Assembly: GCA_965218205.1 (NCBI GenBank)
Contig: OZ244590.1
Coordinates: forward strand, 310,001 to 374,000
Reading direction: 5' to 3'
Length of the DNA stretch: 64,000 bases
Source: CBDDCA01 sp965218205
Lineage (GTDB): Bacteria > Spirochaetota > Spirochaetia > WTKD01 > G963693115
Shown here: piece after piece, positions 62,063-64,000 of the stretch
Layout of the letters: every line of letters starts with the position of its first letter
Position numbering within the stretch: position 1 is the stretch's first letter
Position numbers and translations under genes: made by a program
Notes under the pieces: generated by a model
The model's input: only the letters and a program-made list of their open reading frames with translations
Database searches by the model: none
What the model was told of the DNA's origin: nothing

Positions 62063-63097
62063 ATGGAACAAGGAAATAGTGCTATACAACATTTGGGGCT
62101 TGATAAGCTCTATGATTCGCTTGAATTTTATACAGATACATTGCAGTCATATTTTACAAATGCCCATGATATGGCAAATGTAATATTATGGGCATGTCTT
62201 TTATTTGAAATCATATTTATTGGCATTAAAATGATGCTCGGTGAATATGTGACACTTGCAAGCATTGTAAAGAAAATACTCTTCTTGGGAGCTTGGATTT
62301 ATATAGCACAGAATTTAGATTCGCTTGCACTTATCTTTACTGATACATTACAGCAAATGAGTGGAAATATACATTCTTATAACTTTAATTATTTACAGAA
62401 TCCTTTTGAACTTTTTGATTTTGCCTATAGAACAGTATTTGTTCATTTTATTGCAGAAATTAAAGAAATAGTGGATATTAGTATATGGAATATCATGACA
62501 GTGATAGTGCCATTGTCATTATTGGTTATTGCTTTACTCTGTTTTGCTATAAGTATTGGTGTTATTGTTATCTTGTTATGTCTTGTTAAAATAGAATTTT
62601 ATTTTATCATGGTACTTGCAATATTGCTCATTCCTTTTAATATTTATGATCATACACGGTTTCTTGGAAGTAAAGCTCTTTCGGTTACTTTTTTTCAAGG
62701 AATACGGATACTCAGTATATCGTTGGTTACTGGACTTGTTATTGAAAGTTTTAAGAAAATCATCACTGAATCTATCGTTGCTGATCAGATCACTTTTTCG
62801 TTGCTGTTGTATATGATTATCCATATAGTGTTAGGATTGTACTTAATACTGCAATCAGGAACGATTATTCAAGCGTTTATGCCAGGCATATCTACAGGTT
62901 CAGCTCTTCTACAACAGATGACAAGCCTTGTGATGTCTACAGTTACAGGATACTCGGGAGTAATGGGAGGCAAGTCGTTTGTGAATACACTTGGGGCACA
63001 GGCAAAAAAATCGTTACCTTCTGCAACATCACGAGGTTCTTCTCATTCGGTAAGCAAAGAAAATAATATCCCTATATTACAGAATAAAGGAAAGTAA
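62063..63097 (+). CDS. trbL: TrbL/VirB6-type channel protein
   Basis: 344 residues. At least five membrane spans (about residues 33-60, 80-100, 145-190, 205-220, 235-280) and a Gly/Ser-rich cytosolic tail (GVMGGKSFVNTLGAQAKKSL). The order of spans, the glycine-rich segment after the last span and position fit TrbL/VirB6, which forms the inner-membrane channel. It lacks the long C-terminal extension of some TrbL proteins. It is the last recognised gene of the operon; no TrbF/G/I follows, and the next gene lies on the other strand. Confidence 0.8.
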   Translation: MEQGNSAIQHLGLDKLYDSLEFYTDTLQSYFTNAHDMANVILWACLLFEIIFIGIKMMLGEYVTLASIVKKILFLGAWIYIAQNLDSLALIFTDTLQQMSGNIHSYNFNYLQNPFELFDFAYRTVFVHFIAEIKEIVDISIWNIMTVIVPLSLLVIALLCFAISIGVIVILLCLVKIEFYFIMVLAILLIPFNIYDHTRFLGSKALSVTFFQGIRILSISLVTGLVIESFKKIITESIVADQITFSLLLYMIIHIVLGLYLILQSGTIIQAFMPGISTGSALLQQMTSLVMSTVTGYSGVMGGKSFVNTLGAQAKKSLPSATSRGSSHSVSKENNIPILQNKGK

Positions 63098-63109
63098 AGA
63101 GGAGAGTAT

Positions 63110-63178
63110 ATGTATGTATTGAATAAGGAGAAAGAATATGTTGTGATATTATTTCTTTATTTTATATATTGTATATGA
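63110..63178 (+). CDS. Possible 22-residue membrane peptide after trbL
   Basis: ATG 63110 with AGAGGAG (63098-63104) 5 nt upstream encodes MYVLNKEKEYVV then a hydrophobic end ILFLYFIYCI and a stop. It overlaps the 3' end of the convergent gene at 63149. It might be a small lipid-anchored or entry-exclusion-like peptide as TrbK is in that position in Trb operons, or the remnant of a lost gene. Very short, low confidence. Confidence 0.3.
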   Translation: MYVLNKEKEYVVILFLYFIYCI

Positions 63179-64000
63179 AAAGTAATTTATATATTCTTCA
63201 AGAGGAAGATTTTTAATATAAATATCGTGAATTTGTTGATTGATATTTTTTGGTGGAGTGATAGCATAGTCATATTCTGCAATGTTACAAAATGCATGTA
63301 AATCATTTTTTTCTGATGTATCAGGAGTAAGAAATTCAAATAAAGTGAGAAGAATAATCTTTTTTCCTTTTGATTTTTTTGCGACATTCTTTTTGATATT
63401 TCTTTCTAAACGGGATATAACATACCCGACAGTATCAATAATATATGTTGGAGATTGTATGATTGCATCAAAGTTTGTACTTAAGAAATAATCTTTTTGT
63501 TCATCTATGAGAGTAAAAGTAGTTTTATCAATAGTACCGTTTTTTGTATGTATGGTAATATGGTTGAGTTTGTAATCAGATTCACAGTATAATTGTATAA
63601 TGCCTAAATTTTGTGTGTATATGTGGAGGATGCCTGTGTCCCATTTTTCAAATAAAAGTTTTGCTACATAATAGCATTCGGTGCCTGTTCCAAGGTAGAT
63701 ATGGAAATCTTGTGTATTTTTTAGTTGTTGTATAATATCAAAACATCCATTGGCAAGAAAAATTTTTATATTTTTGTTCAAGTAAAGGCGTTTCTTGAAA
63801 GTAGTGTATTGATGAAGCAATACTATAATGCCATGATTTTCTTTTCTCCTAAAGAGATATATGGAATGCTCTTTTTCATAATTTTTTAATTGATGGTAAA
63901 GATGTGCTTCGGAATGATAATCAATATTATATTTGCTATTGAGATGCTCTATAATTGTCTCAAATGATAGGTACACATTATCAGTATCACCAATATTAGA
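63149..64000 (-). CDS. Partial protein with a sugar-phosphate-sensor-like domain
   Basis: 283 visible codons; the frame is open to the right edge of the window. A GTG at 63976 could be the start, but the gene may begin further right. It starts with a short helical part that could be a winged-helix-like N-terminus (YLSFETIIEHLNSKYNIDYH...LYHQLKNYEKEHSIYLFRRK). The middle, YLGTGTECYYVAKLLFEKWD then LHIYTQNLGIIQLY, recalls the ligand loop of the DeoR-type sensor (G-S-G-T-T and T-N). There is no signal peptide. I do not recognise it beyond that; it is convergent with the Trb operon and apparently not part of it. Confidence 0.4.
   Translation of the reverse strand, partial: SNIGDTDNVYLSFETIIEHLNSKYNIDYHSEAHLYHQLKNYEKEHSIYLFRRKENHGIIVLLHQYTTFKKRLYLNKNIKIFLANGCFDIIQQLKNTQDFHIYLGTGTECYYVAKLLFEKWDTGILHIYTQNLGIIQLYCESDYKLNHITIHTKNGTIDKTTFTLIDEQKDYFLSTNFDAIIQSPTYIIDTVGYVISRLERNIKKNVAKKSKGKKIILLTLFEFLTPDTSEKNDLHAFCNIAEYDYAITPPKNINQQIHDIYIKNLPLEEYINYFSYTIYKIKK

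Overview
The window looks like a chromosomal segment of an AT-rich, double-membraned host-associated bacterium, most probably a spirochaete. Pointers are several lipoproteins with loose lipoboxes (FFSC, VFSC, YTSC, LLSC), Lgt, a short diverged RpoZ, a DUF2259-like secreted protein, giant BspA-type (DUF285) leucine-rich-repeat surface lipoproteins and many small unfamiliar membrane proteins. This is inference from gene content; no 16S rRNA or other decisive marker is present.

Layout. 1-3.1 kb: a membrane protein, a secreted protein, and a nucleotidyltransferase/CDP-alcohol phosphatidyltransferase pair. 3.1-3.9 kb: a macro-domain protein and the 3' scrap of hsdS. 3.9-15.7 kb: a segment bounded by two inverted IS30-family copies, carrying rpoZ-miaA, a serine dehydrogenase-type protease with a small partner, argB-argD, a surface-glycan set (alpha-1,2-fucosyltransferase, RidA, CMP-sialate-type cytidylyltransferase), tRNA-Ser and tRNA-Arg, a third IS30 copy and the 5' part of hsdS. 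15.9-21.9 kb: a 1990-residue BspA-type lipoprotein. 22-25.8 kb: an S33-type hydrolase lipoprotein and a lone type III-like Mod methyltransferase lying between inverted repeats. 25.9-31.7 kb: an L-fucose isomerase-like enzyme and a sulfate ABC transporter operon. 31.8-44.1 kb: an accessory region with small coiled-coil membrane proteins, an IS1595 element sitting in the signal peptide of a Fn3+BspA lipoprotein, a second Fn3 gene, WD40 scraps, and an IS481-like element inside a small membrane gene. 44.1-54.8 kb: envelope genes (UDP-sugar dehydrogenase, Slt, UppP, sugar transferase, Lgt, S41 protease, FxsA). 55-63 kb: two membrane proteins, then a compact Trb/VirB-type secretion operon (TrbB-C-D-E-J-L).

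The strongest observations are structural. (1) Target duplications of two IS30 copies match only crosswise, and an IS30-split hsdS rejoins exactly in frame, so about 9.6 kb has inverted by recombination between the copies; the base skew of the strand also flips there. (2) Two more genes rejoin in frame when an IS and one target duplication are removed (IS1595, 8 bp, in a lipoprotein signal peptide; IS481-like, 14 bp, in a membrane-coil gene). (3) At least twelve genes have a TATAAT-like hexamer 6-7 nt before the start codon and no Shine-Dalgarno, while operon-internal genes have good ones; this points to widespread leaderless transcripts. (4) The Trb operon lacks the periplasmic/outer-membrane core (TrbF/G/I), relaxase and coupling protein, so it may be a stripped-down or repurposed machine.

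Surface biology is the common theme: very large repetitive surface lipoproteins, glycan enzymes, envelope biogenesis genes and several recombination-prone repeats that could diversify the cell surface or DNA methylation.
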